Below are positions 43,683-56,539 of a stretch of DNA of 56,595 bases, in pieces. The stretch is from Granulicella sp. (GTDB taxonomy: Bacteria > Acidobacteriota > Terriglobia > Terriglobales > Acidobacteriaceae). The DNA lies in the NCBI GenBank assembly GCA_027365345.1, contig DAHXNO010000039.1, forward strand, positions 1 through 56,595. The letters run 5' to 3'. The position numbers and the translations under genes are program-made. Each line of letters starts with the position of its first letter. Position 1 is the first letter of the stretch. The notes beneath the pieces are model-generated. The model worked only from the letters and a program-made list of their open reading frames with translations. It ran no database searches and was not told the DNA's origin.

Positions 43683-44132
43683 TCAATGCTGCCAAGTTTC
43701 ACCGGCGCTCTCTGATGCGCTGGTCAGCTTCGCCTCCGCGACGCACATGATCGCATTCGCGCTGTCGTATTTCTCTGGGTCGTCGCCAGCCTGATCCCAT
43801 AACTCAGATCCATGGCGCAACTCTGCCCGAGCTTGTTCGATATCGATCTCGCGGAGCGGCATCGCCACTTCAGCCAGGATAGTGACCCGTTCGGGCAAAA
43901 CTTCGGCACACCCCCAAGCCACGAAGAACACTTGCTCGCCCGCGGAGCCACCATGCAAACGGACCTCGCCCGAACCCAACTCCGCCAACAGCGGAGCCGC
44001 TCCATAGAGCGTCTCCATGTATCCGGAAATCGATGGCAGCTCTACGGACTCCGCTGTCGCATCCAATAGCACCCGATCTGGCGCTACCAGCCGAACGGTC
44101 AGCAACCCAGCATTTGTTCCAACTTCAGTCAT
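43683..44132 (-). CDS. atpC: ATP synthase epsilon subunit
   Basis: A 149-residue F1 central-stalk subunit that couples rotation and inhibits ATP hydrolysis. The N-terminal beta-sandwich has LTVRLVAPDRVLLDATAESV and ELPSISGYMETLYGAAPLLA, a variant of the usual PGxxGxxGILPxHAPL. The last 60 residues form the helical hairpin, ending with a 20-residue polar extension. It is the last gene of the minus-strand atp operon, 27 bases after atpD, and its end is only 22 bases from the IS3 debris. Confidence 0.9.
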   Translation of the reverse strand: MTEVGTNAGLLTVRLVAPDRVLLDATAESVELPSISGYMETLYGAAPLLAELGSGEVRLHGGSAGEQVFFVAWGCAEVLPERVTILAEVAMPLREIDIEQARAELRHGSELWDQAGDDPEKYDSANAIMCVAEAKLTSASESAGETWQH

Positions 44133-44159
44133 ATCTGGTCTACTCTCTGCGATCCACTT

Positions 44160-46729
<2,570 letters not shown>

Positions 46730-46735
46730 TGATCC

Positions 46736-48325
<1,590 letters not shown>

Positions 48326-48417
48326 TTACATGCTGCAAATCTTGTCTTTGCTACTTGATGTTTCCGGCTTCGGGCTTCTGACGGCCGACCGGCCGGGATG
48401 AGTCTTTGGGCGGCCGA

Positions 48418-48966
48418 CTACGCTCCAGCCGCGATCAGCCGACTCTTGAGCTGGCGCAGTTGGCCACGAATGGAGCCATCGTAGACCTGAGATCCTACGG
48501 TAACCACCGCACCGCCCAGAAGCGCGGGATCTTCCCGGTAGGTGGCGCGCACCTGTTGCTTGCCGGTGAGGGTTGCAATGTTCTGTTCCAGCAGTTTGCG
48601 GTTGGCCTGGTCCAAGGGCAGGGCGCTGATCACCTCCGCCTCAGTAATGCCGGCTCCTTCTTCGACCAAGGAATCATAGGCTCGGATCATGCTTCGCAGA
48701 TCGTCGAGGCGCTGATGCCGGATGACCACAGCGAGGAAGTTGCGCACCGGAGAGTCGAGGCCAAGCTTCCCTGCGATTGCGTCCAACACCTTGAGTTTCT
48801 GCCCCTCGGGGATGGATGGATCCGCCAATGCCTGGCGAAGCTCCTTACTCTGCTCAAGAAGATCGGCGAAGTCATTCAACTGGCGCAGCACTGCCTGACC
48901 GTTCCGTTTCTGTTCTGAGATGACATCCGCAAGAGCACGCGCGTAGCGAAGATCGATCGCCGCCAT
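48418..48966 (-). CDS. atpH: ATP synthase delta subunit
   Basis: The 182-residue stator subunit linking F1 to the b subunits. It opens IDLRYARALADVI, as usual for the helical N-terminal domain, and the conserved C-terminal segment is EVISALPLDQANRKLLEQNI and VRATYREDPALLGGAVVTVG. The start ATG overlaps the stop of atpF by one base, so they are coupled. Confidence 0.93.
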   Translation of the reverse strand: MAAIDLRYARALADVISEQKRNGQAVLRQLNDFADLLEQSKELRQALADPSIPEGQKLKVLDAIAGKLGLDSPVRNFLAVVIRHQRLDDLRSMIRAYDSLVEEGAGITEAEVISALPLDQANRKLLEQNIATLTGKQQVRATYREDPALLGGAVVTVGSQVYDGSIRGQLRQLKSRLIAAGA

Positions 48967-49745
48967 TAGTTATTGCTCCCTTCACCAAGCCTACGGGCGA
49001 AGCCTTCGACCAGGCGGCGGTCCGTGTCCGCGGTGACCACCAGTTTGCGCTCGGCCTGGCCGACGGCGAGCTCCGCGGCAAATCTTTGCAGCTCACGGCG
49101 AGCGGTGTTGGCGGCACTCTGAATCTCAGCCTCGGCTGCCGCAATGATCTTTTGCTTCTCCTCTTCGACACCGGCCTTGATCAACTGCTCATCGCGGGCG
49201 AGGTCAGAGTCAGCCTGGAGGCGAATCGCCTGGATCTCAGCATCCAGCCGGGATAAGCGCTCTTCGACAGCGCTGAGCCGAGCGGTAGCCTGCTCGGTGA
49301 CGGTACGAGCTTCCGCCAGATGCGTCTGAATGGCCTGGTTGCGGCGGCGAATGGCGGGAGGCAACAGTTTGAGCAGCCCGTAGCCGATCCCTGCTCCGAG
49401 GATCAAAAGATTGATGAGCTGGAAGACATGGGATGCGGTTTCCGGCTTCATCCCCAGCAGGCCGCCCAATTTGACCACGGGGGCCGAGACCCAGTACTGG
49501 TCGATGCCATTGGATTCAGAGGAATCGCTGGATGAGGAGGATGCGCCGTTCCCGGAGGCGAGATTCTGCTGCGCGGGATTCGGCTGCGAGCCATTCTGGG
49601 TCGAGTTCTGGGCTGAAGTCTGAGCTGTGGTTTGGTTCGTAGTCTGGGCAGGCAAAGAGACCGTGCCGAGCAGCAACAGGACGAGGCCCAGTGCGGGGAT
49701 TCGGCAGCAGCGTCTGACTGCGGTAGAAGGTGGAAACCAGTTCAC
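48966..49745 (-). CDS. atpF: ATP synthase b subunit with signal-like N-terminal extension
   Basis: A 259-residue stator subunit. The start is GTG at 49745, with GGAGG just upstream and a GTGA overlap with the stop of the upstream b' gene. Before the usual membrane anchor (VFQLINLLILGAGIGYGLLK) it carries about 120 extra residues: a hydrophobic segment (IPALGLVLLLLGTVSLPAQ) resembling a cleavable signal peptide, then a Thr/Gln/Ser/Asn-rich low-complexity stretch. After the anchor comes a long coiled coil. The extension suggests a second membrane segment or a periplasmic tail on one of the b subunits. Confidence 0.85.
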   Translation of the reverse strand: MNWFPPSTAVRRCCRIPALGLVLLLLGTVSLPAQTTNQTTAQTSAQNSTQNGSQPNPAQQNLASGNGASSSSSDSSESNGIDQYWVSAPVVKLGGLLGMKPETASHVFQLINLLILGAGIGYGLLKLLPPAIRRRNQAIQTHLAEARTVTEQATARLSAVEERLSRLDAEIQAIRLQADSDLARDEQLIKAGVEEEKQKIIAAAEAEIQSAANTARRELQRFAAELAVGQAERKLVVTADTDRRLVEGFARRLGEGSNN

Positions 49746-50206
49746 TGGCGCGCCTCCGTAAAGCTGGGGCCTGCCGGGAGGACGGCACGCAGAATCTGCT
49801 CGCTGAGCAACGCGGTGGACTCTTCGATCTGGGTGCGCGCGGTCTCCGCCATGGCGTCTATCTCTTGCCGGGCGGTACGGACTTGTTGCTGCGCGGCGGC
49901 GCGGGCGCTTTCGATGGCCTGATCGCGTTCGGCCTTCCATTGCCGGCGCTTGCGCTCACGGGCCGCCAGCATCTCATTGCGGGCAGCGCGGAGCTTCTGC
50001 TCGTAAACGCCAGCCTTGGCTTCGGCGGCAGCCATAGCCTGGTGGGCCTTTTCCACGGTTCCAGTGGTGCGGGCGCGGCGTTCCTCCAGGGTTTTCTCCA
50101 GCGGCCTGCGCACCAACGGCCCGTAGGCAGCCACCAACAGGAGGAAAAAGACCATGGCCGGCACAGAGCCAAGCACTAGACCGCCAAGTTGATGCAATAT
50201 GTCCAT
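49742..50206 (-). CDS. ATP synthase b' subunit
   Basis: A 154-residue second stator subunit, first in the operon. One N-terminal membrane helix (VPAMVFFLLLVAAYGPLV) is followed by RRPLEKTLEERRART, the typical b/b' junction, and a long Ala/Glu/Arg coiled coil. Two different b-type genes in tandem indicate a heterodimeric b-b' stalk as in photosynthetic bacteria and several other phyla. The genes for the a (atpB) and c (atpE) subunits are not upstream and must be elsewhere. Confidence 0.88.
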   Translation of the reverse strand: MDILHQLGGLVLGSVPAMVFFLLLVAAYGPLVRRPLEKTLEERRARTTGTVEKAHQAMAAAEAKAGVYEQKLRAARNEMLAARERKRRQWKAERDQAIESARAAAQQQVRTARQEIDAMAETARTQIEESTALLSEQILRAVLPAGPSFTEARQ

Positions 50207-50587
50207 GAGATTCCAGATTCTTCAGTAGGCATACTGAGCCGATCATTTTCCGGCAGCAGACCCAACCCTAATCTCCGCTGCCGGAGAACGCGCTCAAACA
50301 ATCTAAATTGTTGATATTTCTTTCCCACTATTTGTAACAAATATGGCAGTTGAAAGTCCAGAATCGGCAAAAGAATGCCAAATTGCGCAGCAACGCGCGT
50401 TCCGCTTCCGGCCGCCTAGAGTGGAGGCTCGGATTGGGGTCTGGGCAGTTTATTTCTTCCTTCCGAAGCCAAGGCAGGAGTACAATATTCTTACCATCCT
50501 GAGACCCATTCCGGGTCGTGCAGGCCGCGTGATACGGGGACACCACCTCCGCTCCCCGATCAGGCGGCCTGTAGTTTTAATGCCAGT
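50207..50587. promoter_or_regulatory. Leader region of the atp operon
   Basis: About 380 bases between the b' start and the end of hflX. Both flanking genes are on the minus strand, so this must contain the atp operon promoter. An AT-rich patch at 50295-50345 stands out; on the minus strand it offers TTGTTA and, 17 bases later, ATATCA as a weak promoter-like pair. Open frames here are not protein-like. Confidence 0.35.
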
Positions 50588-52159
50588 TCATCCTCTGGTT
50601 TCCGGCGGTCCAGAGACGGTGCGATAGCGCCGATAGCGGTCCAGCAAGGAGCTGGGGCCGAGGATGTGCAGATAGACCAGATTGCCCTGAAACCGCTGTG
50701 CTGTGATGGTGGCTCCCCGCTCCAAGGCGGCGATCACCCGGCCTTCGGCCTGGGGGATGCGAAACTCGGCGGATTCGAGTGGATCCGAAGTGAGGGCCGC
50801 ATCCATGGCCTGGAGCAGAGCGTCCAGCCCGGCTCCGGTGAGGGCCGAGACAGCGACGGTACCTGGGCCTGGCCGTCCCGAGATCTGTCCCGATCCGGCC
50901 GGAAGGAGGTCAATCTTATTGAGAACATGGAGGCTTGGCTTGTCATTGACGCCCAGCTCGGAGAGAACCGCCTCCACCTGGGCGCGCTGCTCCTCCAGGG
51001 TTGGACTGGCTGCATCCTGAACGTGCAACAGGAGTTCTGCTCGCTCCACCTCCTCCAGCGTGGCGCGGAAGCTGCTGACCAGCTCATGAGGAAGATTGCG
51101 GATGAATCCGACGGTATCGGAGAGCAAGACCTTGCGCCGCGAGGGCAGGGTGAGCTGGCGCAGCTTAGGATCCAGCGTAGCGAACATTCGCTCTGAGGCC
51201 AGCACCTCCCCGCCGGTCAAGGAGTTGAAGAGGGTGGATTTGCCGGCGTTGGTGTAGCCGACCAAGGCGACAGTAGGCACTGGAACGGCCTCACGGCGGC
51301 CACGCTGCTGGCGGCGGATTCTGCGCACCGCCTCGAGTTGCAGGCGGATCCGATCGAGGCGCACTTTGATCTTGCGCCGGTCGGTTTCCAACTGAGTCTC
51401 CCCGGGGCCGCGGGTTCCAATGCCGCCGCCGGCCTGGGACATGGATTTGCCGCGGCCGACCAATCTGGGAAGCTGATATTCGAGCTGCGCCAGCTCCACC
51501 TGCAACTGGCCTTCCCGCGTGCGCGCGTGGTGGGCAAAGATGTCGAGGATCAACTGGGTGCGGTCAATGACCGTGCAAGGCAGTTGGGCTTCAATGTTGC
51601 GCGCCTGGGTGGGCGTCAAGTCGTGATCGAAGAGCACGAGGCTGGCTCCGGTGGAGGCTACGGTAGCGACGATTTCCGCGAGTTTTCCGCTGCCCACCAG
51701 GGTGGCAGGGTCGGGGCGGGCGCGGCGCTGGATGAGCACTGAGGCAATGGTGGCTCCGGCCGAGCGGGCGAGTTCCTGAAACTCCGCCAGGGAGGCATCG
51801 AAATCCAGATCGGGTGTGCGCGGCGCGGCGCCGGGAGGGGATGAAGGTTCCGTGGTCTCCGGGAAGGGATCCAGAGGATCGTCCAAGTGGCCGTATTTCT
51901 GGTCCTGATTCGGATCTTGATTCTGGTGTTGGTCGAGCCGGTCGTGATCGGCAAGCCGAGCGCTCTGCTGGCGATCCGCAAGCTGGGTGATGGCCGCGGC
52001 CTTGCGGGCCTGCAAGGCCGCGGGCGAAGGGCGAAAGCGATCGGTGGTGAAGTCTACGGCGACCAGAACGGCGCTTTCGCGTGACGCACTTTGGCGGGAA
52101 CGGAGCAGGTCCCGCTCGATCGCTTCGCGGCCAGGCCGGGATTTAGAAGCCGGTTTCAT
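50588..52159 (-). CDS. hflX: GTPase HflX
   Basis: A 523-residue ribosome-associated GTPase that splits stalled 70S ribosomes. The HflX N-domain signature is [17 protein letters not shown] followed by a basic coiled coil. The G domain shows the P-loop [17 protein letters not shown], then [20 protein letters not shown] and LNKIDLL. It is longer than average because of a charged N-terminal extension rich in Asp/Gln/Asn ([20 protein letters not shown]). hfq lies upstream on the same strand, the order known from proteobacteria, but with a 484-base gap. Confidence 0.95.
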   Translation of the reverse strand: MKPASKSRPGREAIERDLLRSRQSASRESAVLVAVDFTTDRFRPSPAALQARKAAAITQLADRQQSARLADHDRLDQHQNQDPNQDQKYGHLDDPLDPFPETTEPSSPPGAAPRTPDLDFDASLAEFQELARSAGATIASVLIQRRARPDPATLVGSGKLAEIVATVASTGASLVLFDHDLTPTQARNIEAQLPCTVIDRTQLILDIFAHHARTREGQLQVELAQLEYQLPRLVGRGKSMSQAGGGIGTRGPGETQLETDRRKIKVRLDRIRLQLEAVRRIRRQQRGRREAVPVPTVALVGYTNAGKSTLFNSLTGGEVLASERMFATLDPKLRQLTLPSRRKVLLSDTVGFIRNLPHELVSSFRATLEEVERAELLLHVQDAASPTLEEQRAQVEAVLSELGVNDKPSLHVLNKIDLLPAGSGQISGRPGPGTVAVSALTGAGLDALLQAMDAALTSDPLESAEFRIPQAEGRVIAALERGATITAQRFQGNLVYLHILGPSSLLDRYRRYRTVSGPPETRG

Positions 52160-52643
52160 GGTTAGGAAGCCTTCTCTGCTTGCGTGAGCGCAAAGCGGTG
52201 TTCTGTGGACAAGGAGTCCTGGAGCGCAGGGCTAGTATGCTCTGCCCTCTCCTACTGAGCAAGGCGGCCAGCGAGAGCACCGGAACCTGCGCGGAGAGCG
52301 CACCTGGCCCAGAACGCGCGTGGTTCCCCGGCGAGGGTAGCCGATGGCGCACGGCCTACGCACAACTGGCCCACGGCTGACGCACTACTGGCCACGGCAG
52401 GCGTACCGCCGGCGCACCATCAGAACCAGGTTGGGGCGAAAGACGGCAGGGCCGGAGATGGAAAGGCTTTGCCCGCTGGAGTTCCTTTGCCGCCTGGAGT
52501 TCTCTTGCCCATTGGCGGCGATCTGTCCCGGTCAAGCGGCTGGCGGCAGTTTGAGGCCGGGCCGACGCTGGGCCTGTTTTGGGCCAAGTCCGGGCGGATT
52601 TCCAGCCGGTTCCTGCCGAGCGGCCTGAGGGGGTGCAGCGGGA
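52160..52643. other. 484-base spacer between hfq and hflX
   Basis: Both neighbours are transcribed leftwards. The spacer is very GC-rich and full of short repeated motifs (GCCGCCTGGAGTT- and GGCCCACGG-like pieces), with open frames of Pro/Arg-rich shadow type on both strands. No gene, small RNA signature or terminator could be defended. Confidence 0.35.
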
Positions 52644-52946
52644 CTAGCTGTTGGCCGTACCTGTGGCCGGCTGCGGACTCTCCGGATGAGCCGGAGTTGC
52701 CGGCCGGGCCTCGCCGCGCGATTCCCCGAAGATCGTTGGGCGGCCGCTGACTACCGTGGAGATAGCGTGCTTGAAGATCAACTGCTCCTGGAAGTTGTTT
52801 TCCAAAAGAACAGAGTATTTATCGAAGGAACGGATCTTGCCTGTCAGCTTGACGCCGCTGACAAGGTAGATCGTAATGGGGCTTTTGTCCTTACGGACCG
52901 TATTCAGGAACGTATCCTGAATATTCTGCGCCGGCTTGGAATCCAT
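52644..52946 (-). CDS. hfq: RNA chaperone Hfq
   Basis: A 100-residue hexameric Sm-like protein pairing small RNAs with mRNAs. The Sm1 motif is [20 protein letters not shown] and the Sm2 motif IFKHAISTV, with the conserved Lys-His pair; the N-terminus [14 protein letters not shown] is also canonical. The tail of about 28 residues is Pro/Ala/Glu-rich. The start is the ATG at 52946 with GAGGAG upstream; an earlier start would add 15 residues not seen in Hfq. It is divergent from the aminotransferase gene. Confidence 0.95.
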   Translation of the reverse strand: MDSKPAQNIQDTFLNTVRKDKSPITIYLVSGVKLTGKIRSFDKYSVLLENNFQEQLIFKHAISTVVSGRPTIFGESRGEARPATPAHPESPQPATGTANS

Positions 52947-53117
52947 GTGCCGATCTCCTCGTATCATCGCACCCAACCATATTCTTGACATTCCGCGCTG
53001 AAACCTCGCGGTCTAACCCTGCAGCCAAACAGACTTGCAATCTCCACCTTAAATGCCTTTGACCCTTCCGCACAAGCGCATCGAAGACCGGACAGTCGAA
53101 GACGGCGGAGATTTACG

Positions 53118-54293
53118 ATGGATGAGATGAGCCAGACCGATTCCCAGCCAAACCTGATTGCGGTTCCGATGCTTGACTTCCGGCGAGAGTTCGAGGAGAT
53201 CCGTGAGGAGGTTCTGGCGGCGATTACGAGTGTATGTGAGTCCCAGCGCTTTATTCTGGGGCCGGAGGTGGCTCGGTTTGAAGAAGAGGCGGCCCTGGCC
53301 TGCCAGGTTCCGTTTGCGGTGGGTTGCGGCAGCGGCACGGATGCGCTGTGGCTGGCGCTGGCGGCCCTGGGGATTGGGCCCGGAGATGCGGTGATCACGA
53401 CGCCGTTCAGCTTCTTTGCGACAGTGAGCGCCATTCTGCGGGCTGGGGCCAGGCCGATTCTGGCGGATATCGATGAGAGGACGTTGAATCTATCTGCCGA
53501 CAGCGTGGAGGAGACGCTAGCCCGGACGCGGGAGCGGGCAGCCTGCGTGATGCCGGTGCATCTCTATGGGCAGTGCGCGGATATGACGGCGCTGGGAGCG
53601 CTACGGGAACGGAGGGGGCTGAAGCTGGTGGAGGATGCGGCGCAGGCCTTTGGAGCCACCTGGGAGGGGGTTCGAGCCGGTGGATTGGGCGATGCGGCGG
53701 CCTTCAGCTTTTATCCCACCAAGAATCTGAGCGCGTTTGGAGACGCCGGCATGGTGACTACGCGCGACCCGGATACCGCGGAGACGGCTGCTATGTTGCG
53801 GGTCCATGGAATGCGCAGACGGTACTATCACGACGAGGTGGGCTGGAACTCCCGGCTGGACGCCCTGCAGGCCGCGGTTCTACGGGTGAAGCTGCGGCGA
53901 GTGGAGGCGGGAAACCAGCGGCGGCGAGCGCTGGCCGCTCTCTATCAGGAGCGATTCATGAAAGCCGGGCTGGTGGGCGCGACGACGAAGGATGGAGTCG
54001 TACTTCCCTTCACCGATCCGCGCGGGGTTCCTGTGTTCCATCAGTATGTGATTCGCGCTCCAAGGCGGGACGAGCTGCGCGAGCGCCTGAGCGCGCAGTC
54101 GATCGGCTCAGAGGTGTATTACCCGCTGCCATTGCACCTGCAAAAGAGTTTGGAGGGGCTGGGCTATCGGTTGGGAGACCTGCCGCGGAGCGAGCAGGCG
54201 GCAACGGAGGTTTTGGCGCTGCCCATCTATCCCGAACTGCGGATGGAGGAGTTGGAGAGCGTGGTGGAGGCTGTGCGCCGGTTCTACGCCTGA
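53118..54293 (+). CDS. DegT/DnrJ/EryC1-type sugar aminotransferase
   Basis: A 391-residue PLP enzyme. The signature includes VPMLDFRREFEEIREEV, GCGSGTDALWLALAALGIG, TTPFSFFATVSAILRAGARP, PVHLYGQCADM, LVEDAAQAFGA and the PLP lysine K202 in FSFYPTKNLSAFGDAG. Members transaminate keto-sugar nucleotides for polysaccharide or antibiotic sugars. No other nucleotide-sugar gene is nearby, so substrate is open. The start is the ATG at 53118, ahead of a short variable N-terminus. Confidence 0.92.
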   Translation: MDEMSQTDSQPNLIAVPMLDFRREFEEIREEVLAAITSVCESQRFILGPEVARFEEEAALACQVPFAVGCGSGTDALWLALAALGIGPGDAVITTPFSFFATVSAILRAGARPILADIDERTLNLSADSVEETLARTRERAACVMPVHLYGQCADMTALGALRERRGLKLVEDAAQAFGATWEGVRAGGLGDAAAFSFYPTKNLSAFGDAGMVTTRDPDTAETAAMLRVHGMRRRYYHDEVGWNSRLDALQAAVLRVKLRRVEAGNQRRRALAALYQERFMKAGLVGATTKDGVVLPFTDPRGVPVFHQYVIRAPRRDELRERLSAQSIGSEVYYPLPLHLQKSLEGLGYRLGDLPRSEQAATEVLALPIYPELRMEELESVVEAVRRFYA

Positions 54294-54701
54294 GAGGGGC
54301 AGCGGGCGAATGGAGATATTGCCGCAAAGGGCGCGGCATCCGCCGCTGGAGTTCGAGGCCGAGGCGCAACTCTCGCAGTGGACAGCTTCGGCTGCCAGAG
54401 TGCTGACGAGGCTGCGCCGCGGAAAAGAAGGCAAATATTCCGCTTGATCCGGTCCTTGTAGATTGATCCGCGTACGACGTTGATTGCGAAAGTTGGGCCT
54501 GCAGGCGGTTGCGTTGCGAAGCCGCCAGCTATCCACAGGGGCTTGGCGGGCGTTGGCTCTCGGGGAACGCGATCTCTATCTATGAACACAAGCGGCCATA
54601 GACGTCCACATCCTCTCCGAAGCGTTGCTGGCGAGCAGCAACGCTCCAGGAGAGGCAGGAGAATCTGAGCACCTTCCCTGTGGATGAGGTTACGAGCCCG
54701 G
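54294..54701. other. Convergent gap after the aminotransferase gene
   Basis: About 400 bases between the aminotransferase gene and the PEP-CTERM gene. The only frame with some protein character is the 45-codon one listed at 54310. GCTTGGCGGGCGTTGGC and neighbouring GC-rich motifs may form structure, but no terminator was convincing. Confidence 0.35.
54310..54447 (+). CDS. Possible 45-residue peptide
   Basis: An ATG frame 16 bases after the aminotransferase stop giving a helical, charged peptide (LEFEAEAQLSQWTASAARVL, then a basic tail RLRRGKEGKYSA). It has no family I know. GGGGCAGCGGGCG upstream is a poor ribosome site. Listed because composition is protein-like and it is adjacent in phase with the operon direction. 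Confidence 0.3.
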   Translation: MEILPQRARHPPLEFEAEAQLSQWTASAARVLTRLRRGKEGKYSA

Positions 54702-55430
54702 CTACGAGCTCAGCTTAGACGAGCTCAGCTTAGCGCGGAGCTTTCTGCGAGCAATTCCAGCGACACCGAGTAGCCCGGTGCCCAGCAGGAGGAGGCTGTC
54801 CGGCTCCGGTACGGGCGAGAGGCCGGTGACCACCAGATCGGAGGGGGCGCCGTTCGATTCAACATAAATCAGGTCGAACGGGGTGTTCGTGCCGGTCGGC
54901 AGGGTACCGGGGGTTGGTATTGCGGAGGTGGGACTAGGACTGGAAAGCACGCTGTTGCTATAGTTCATGCCTGTGTAGAGGCTGGCGCCATCGTCGTGCA
55001 CGACGCTCACAGATCCGCCACCTGTGTAAGAGCCGGTGAAGGACATGTAGGTGTTGATGCCCTTGCTCTCACCCGGTGTGCTCATCACCGCGCCCAGGAA
55101 ACTGGACAAGGTGTCTGAGGAGGAGAAGTTGGAGATGTCGCTGGTGTAGTTTGTGCTGCCTTGGCTGTTGAAGAACTGTAGGAACGTATTCGTGCTACCG
55201 TAAACGTTGTTCGCAAAGTCCAGTGGCCCGGTGTAGGTGAAGGTTGCCAGTGGCATTCCTGTGGGCATTGAGGCCAGATCTGCGGTGTAGCTGGTGTCAG
55301 TAGTGCCGAGGCCGTTCCAGACAGTCACGGTGAGAGGGCTGTAGATGGCGTCAGCGCGGGCGGCTGGCGCTGCCGTAATGATGCCGGCTGCCACAGCCAG
55401 GATGGCGAGGGAGGAAAGATGCTTGACCAT
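54702..55430 (-). CDS. PEP-CTERM sorting-domain protein
   Basis: A 242-residue exported protein. The signal peptide is SLAILAVAAGIITAAPAARA. The mature part is rich in Ser, Thr, Asn and Gly, low in charge, as in extracellular matrix proteins. The C-terminus carries the sorting signal: VPEPDSLLLLGTGLLGVAGI followed by ARRKLRAKL, matching PEP-CTERM (motif, membrane helix, basic tail), which is processed by an exosortase not present in this window. The start at 55430 has AAGGAGC upstream. The last codons are duplicated (see the repeat at 54704-54733). Confidence 0.9.
   Translation of the reverse strand: MVKHLSSLAILAVAAGIITAAPAARADAIYSPLTVTVWNGLGTTDTSYTADLASMPTGMPLATFTYTGPLDFANNVYGSTNTFLQFFNSQGSTNYTSDISNFSSSDTLSSFLGAVMSTPGESKGINTYMSFTGSYTGGGSVSVVHDDGASLYTGMNYSNSVLSSPSPTSAIPTPGTLPTGTNTPFDLIYVESNGAPSDLVVTGLSPVPEPDSLLLLGTGLLGVAGIARRKLRAKLSSSKLSS
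54704..54733. repeat. Perfect 15-base tandem repeat at the 3' end of the PEP-CTERM gene
   Basis: ACGAGCTCAGCTTAG occurs twice head to tail at 54704-54718 and 54719-54733. It covers the last codons and stop of the minus-strand gene and duplicates the KLSS ending of the protein. Loss of one unit would leave a protein five residues shorter, since the period is in frame. Confidence 0.85.
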
Positions 55431-55665
55431 TTGATGGCTCCTTAAGAATCTAGCGGTGCAAGTGTTGGACAAATGCTTGGGTGACGGCTACTTGCAGGGG
55501 CAATTGAATTGCCAAATGTCTCCCTGCCTTTTCCTTGGGAAAGAGGTGCTCCGATTTGGGTGGAGAGGGAGATGTGCAAGAAATTGCGCAGGCAACTGGG
55601 AAGGTAGCTTCCAATGAGAGGAGTTGGAGAGCGCAGTGAGGTCTGCCGCTGGATAGGAGGACGCG

Positions 55666-55797
55666 GGCCGGGAGGGTTGGCGCGGCATCCAGCAGCCCTT
55701 TCCGCCATCGTTCGGCGGCCCAAGGCTGCGGTCGATCCTTTTGCGGAAACCGGAGATGATTCTCTGCATCTTCCAAAGCCGTTTCGGTAATTTCAAC
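55666..55797 (-). pseudogene. ParE/RelE-type toxin fragment
   Basis: The translation VEITETALEDAENHLRF, then AAERWRKGLLDAAPTLPA matches the N-terminal two helices and the RAAxRW(L)xxLL segment of ParE/RelE toxins. Between them a QP insertion disturbs the spacing, and after TLPA the sequence loses all resemblance, so the catalytic C-terminal half is gone. It is fused in frame to the antitoxin tail without a start codon. Confidence 0.6.
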
Positions 55798-55806
55798 GCT
55801 GGAGTC

Positions 55807-56094
55807 CAGGTTTTTTTCAAGATCCTTCAACGCCTTCCGCGGCGGCCGCACCTTGCCGCCTTCCATGTCTTGTAGGCCGGTCTGAACTGCGGCAACGGCC
55901 TCCAGCTTCTCAAGGCGGTCCAGCATATCCTGATAGCTGGCGGCATCCTGGGCCACGAGTTCTGCTCGACCGTTCCCAGTGAGGACGAGCGGGGTTTTGG
56001 AGCCTTTGAGTTTGCCAACCTACTCCTTTGCATTTCGCTGGAACTCGGTGACGGAACGGATTTCAGGTAGGTCAATCCTGGGAGCCTCGACATG
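55807..56094 (-). pseudogene. Phd/YefM-type antitoxin, broken by an internal stop
   Basis: One frame reads PEIRSVTEFQRNAKE, stop, VGKLKGSKTPLVLTGNGRAE, LVAQDAASYQDMLDRLEKLE and on to an EGGKVRPPRKALKDLEKNL tail. This is the Phd/YefM pattern (SVTEFRRNAKEYVxxL...PLVLTxNGRAEVVVQDxxxY). The TAG at 56022-56020 sits where Tyr is expected, and no good start precedes it. The adjoining toxin is truncated, so the whole toxin-antitoxin module is dead. Confidence 0.65.
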
Positions 56095-56247
56095 GAAAAA
56101 GCATGCTAGAGGCATTGAATCCGATGCTTTGGGTAGGAACGGCGAGGGAACGAGAAGAGGGTCTGGGTCGGTGTTGCGGATTCCGGCGGCGGTCTTCTTG
56201 TCCGCATCTGCGGGCCGAGCGTGTCTGGCGCAGGTTTTATCAGCGGT

Positions 56248-56404
56248 GGAGTCGCCGCGCGCGCGGGGAGCGACCCTCATAGAGCTCCTCTTTAGACTTT
56301 TCTGTCAAGGAGTCGCCGCGCGCGCGGGGAGCGACCTTGGTCTGGATGCCGCATGCCTTGGCTGCTCTCCGTTTCAATCCACGCGCCCCGCGTGGGGCCC
56401 CGTC
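56248..56404. CRISPR. Very short CRISPR-like array (two or three repeats)
   Basis: A 28-base sequence occurs perfectly at 56248-56275 and 56309-56336, with a 33-base unique spacer: period 61. The repeat contains a hairpin (GTCGC...GCGAC around a CG-rich core), as CRISPR repeats do. After a further 34 bases, 56371 begins GTTTCAATCCACGCGCCCCG, a strong match to type I-C repeats in 5' end and position, though its first half differs from the other two. No cas gene is in the window; the array may be the end of a locus further right, cut by the IS5 element, or a relic. Two copies alone cannot prove a functional array. Confidence 0.55.
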
Positions 56405-56539
56405 GCGCAATTGTGTACTACTGTGGCATACTTGCAAGGTATGATTCTTAGAAACTATCCGTAAATAGTGATTGGCTTGATTCCTGCCGTCGATTATCTT
56501 GTCGGCGGAGGGCGTAGTTGGGCGAAGATACGGCTCAGG

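Larger units (their letters stand above)
55431..56247. other. Region upstream of the PEP-CTERM gene, mostly TA relics
   Basis: About 820 bases. The part nearest the PEP-CTERM gene (55431-55660) should hold its promoter and shows no gene. The rest is the decayed antitoxin/toxin pair, then 56100-56247 without recognisable content, then the CRISPR-like repeats. Confidence 0.4.
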
